Positions 14,612-15,085 of a stretch of DNA of 15,085 bases are shown here, piece after piece. A program made the translations under genes and the position numbers. Position 1 is the first letter of the stretch, and each line of letters opens with the position of its first letter. This DNA is from Bacteroidales bacterium (GTDB lineage Bacteria; Bacteroidota; Bacteroidia; Bacteroidales; UBA932): assembly GCA_016281435.1 (NCBI GenBank), contig JAEEIQ010000094.1, positions 1 to 15,085 of the forward strand, given 5' to 3'. Under the pieces are notes generated by a model. It did not search any database. It was given only the letters and a program-made list of their open reading frames with translations, and had not been told where the DNA came from.

Positions 14612-15085
14612 TCAGTCGGAAGTCCGGAAACGGGCGGCATAATCCTTGGGCGTAAGGCCTGTCGCTTTCCTGAAACAGGAACTGAAATATGATGCGGAGT
14701 TAAACCCCGTCTCCTCGGCAATCTCAGACATTGTCAAGCGGCCGCCGCGGAGCAGCTCTGCCGCTTTCTCCAGACGTATCCTGGTGATGAGATCTATAGG
14801 GGATATTCCGGCTATGGTCTTCATCTTCAGGTGGAGATTGGACCTTGTCATCCCGACCTTCTCCGCGAGCGTCTCGACGGAGAACTGCGGGTGCGTAAGC
14901 CCGGCATCTATCAGGTCCAGCACACGGCAGAGGAAAGTCTCGTCAGCTTCTCCGAGTTGCTTGGACGGGTCCGACAGGAAAGCGGTCACCCTCGCGTGCC
15001 GGACCTGCCTTTCATACCTTTCCTTCATCTTCTCCATGGCCTCGGCGTTCCTGAGGTTGTTTCTCCGCAGGATTTCGTTCATCAG
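14612..15085 (-). CDS. AraC-family DNA-binding domain of a regulator (HTCS-like or membrane-sensor type), N-terminus beyond window
   Basis: The frame is open through the right edge (a CTG codon occupies 15083-15085), so the ATG at 15082 is probably an internal methionine, and only the last 157 codons or so are visible. Counting from that Met, residues 1-35 are a charged helix (LRRNNLRNAEAMEKMKERYE). Residues about 50-153 are a complete AraC-type double helix-turn-helix: SVETLAEKVGMTRSNLHLKM (about 68-87), the linking helix DLITRIRLEKAAELL, then MSEIAEETGFNSASYFSSCF (about 118-137) and GLTPKDYAARF. In Bacteroidetes this C-terminus is typical of hybrid two-component regulators, and also of AraC proteins tethered to a periplasmic sensor; the linker here does not decide between them. 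It is co-oriented with and immediately upstream of the operon, the usual position for a local substrate-sensing activator. The stop is TGA at 14612-14614. Confidence 0.88.
   Translation of the reverse strand: MMNEILRRNNLRNAEAMEKMKERYERQVRHARVTAFLSDPSKQLGEADETFLCRVLDLIDAGLTHPQFSVETLAEKVGMTRSNLHLKMKTIAGISPIDLITRIRLEKAAELLRGGRLTMSEIAEETGFNSASYFSSCFRKATGLTPKDYAARFRTSD

Noticed and set aside
1..15085. CRISPR arrays, tRNA or rRNA genes, insertion sequences, phage genes, intrinsic terminators
   Set aside because: Reading both strands showed no regularly spaced direct repeats, cloverleaf-type segments, transposase motifs or GC-hairpin plus T-run between genes; the genes are too closely packed to leave room.

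Overview
The window is a single leftward (minus-strand) gene cluster from a GC-rich member of the Bacteroidetes, most likely Bacteroidales. The evidence is an adjacent SusC/SusD pair, lipoprotein signal peptides followed by acidic or lysine-rich residues, BACON and DUF5689 domains, fimbrillin-like domains and an AraC-type regulator beside the operon. The base composition (about 60% GC by eye) and the Ala/Gly-rich proteins would suit gut lineages such as Rikenellaceae or Cryptobacteroides-like organisms; that placement is inference. Every credible gene is on the minus strand, so transcription runs from 15085 towards 1.

Layout in transcription order. (1) 15085-14612: C-terminal part of an AraC/HTCS-type regulator whose N-terminus lies outside the window. 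(2) 14611-14510: the only AT-rich intergenic stretch. It holds three copies of a TTTGACA-type motif (two direct, one inverted) and a weak promoter candidate. (3) 14509-11627: a large lipoprotein with a fimbrillin-like N-terminus, two uncharacterised beta-rich regions and a complete endonuclease/exonuclease/phosphatase (EEP) domain. (4) 11630-8541: SusC-like TonB-dependent transporter. (5) 8536-7034: SusD-like lipoprotein. (6) 7053-6394: short lipoprotein with two BACON domains. (7) 6381-4057: lipoprotein with two BACON domains, DUF5689 and an unknown C-terminal domain. (8) 4057-2495: fimbrillin-like plus FISUMP-like (C-type-lectin-like) lipoprotein. (9) 2478-2338: a 46-residue micro-ORF. (10) 2334-850: a close paralogue of gene 8. 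(11) 850-1: an exported stand-alone EEP protein, cut by the window edge and paralogous to the EEP domain of gene 3.

The genes touch or overlap almost throughout: TAATG junctions at 850 and 4057, an ATGA junction at 11627-11630, an overlap of up to 20 nt at 7034-7053, and gaps of 3-16 nt elsewhere. Genes 3-11 are therefore best read as one operon activated from the 14.5-14.6 kb region, probably by the adjacent regulator.

The cluster has the architecture of a polysaccharide utilisation locus (surface lipoproteins that bind and cut, a SusCD import pair, a local regulator). However, the visible enzymes are two EEP-fold, metal-dependent phosphoesterase/nuclease-type proteins, and no glycoside hydrolase, polysaccharide lyase or sulfatase is present. 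My working hypothesis is a SusCD system dedicated to a phosphodiester-containing substrate (nucleic acid, phospholipid head group, teichoic acid or phosphoglycan). Surface capture would be by fimbrillin/FISUMP/BACON/DUF5689 lipoproteins, cutting by the fimbrillin-EEP fusion, and further processing by the second EEP enzyme. The substrate cannot be decided from the sequence.
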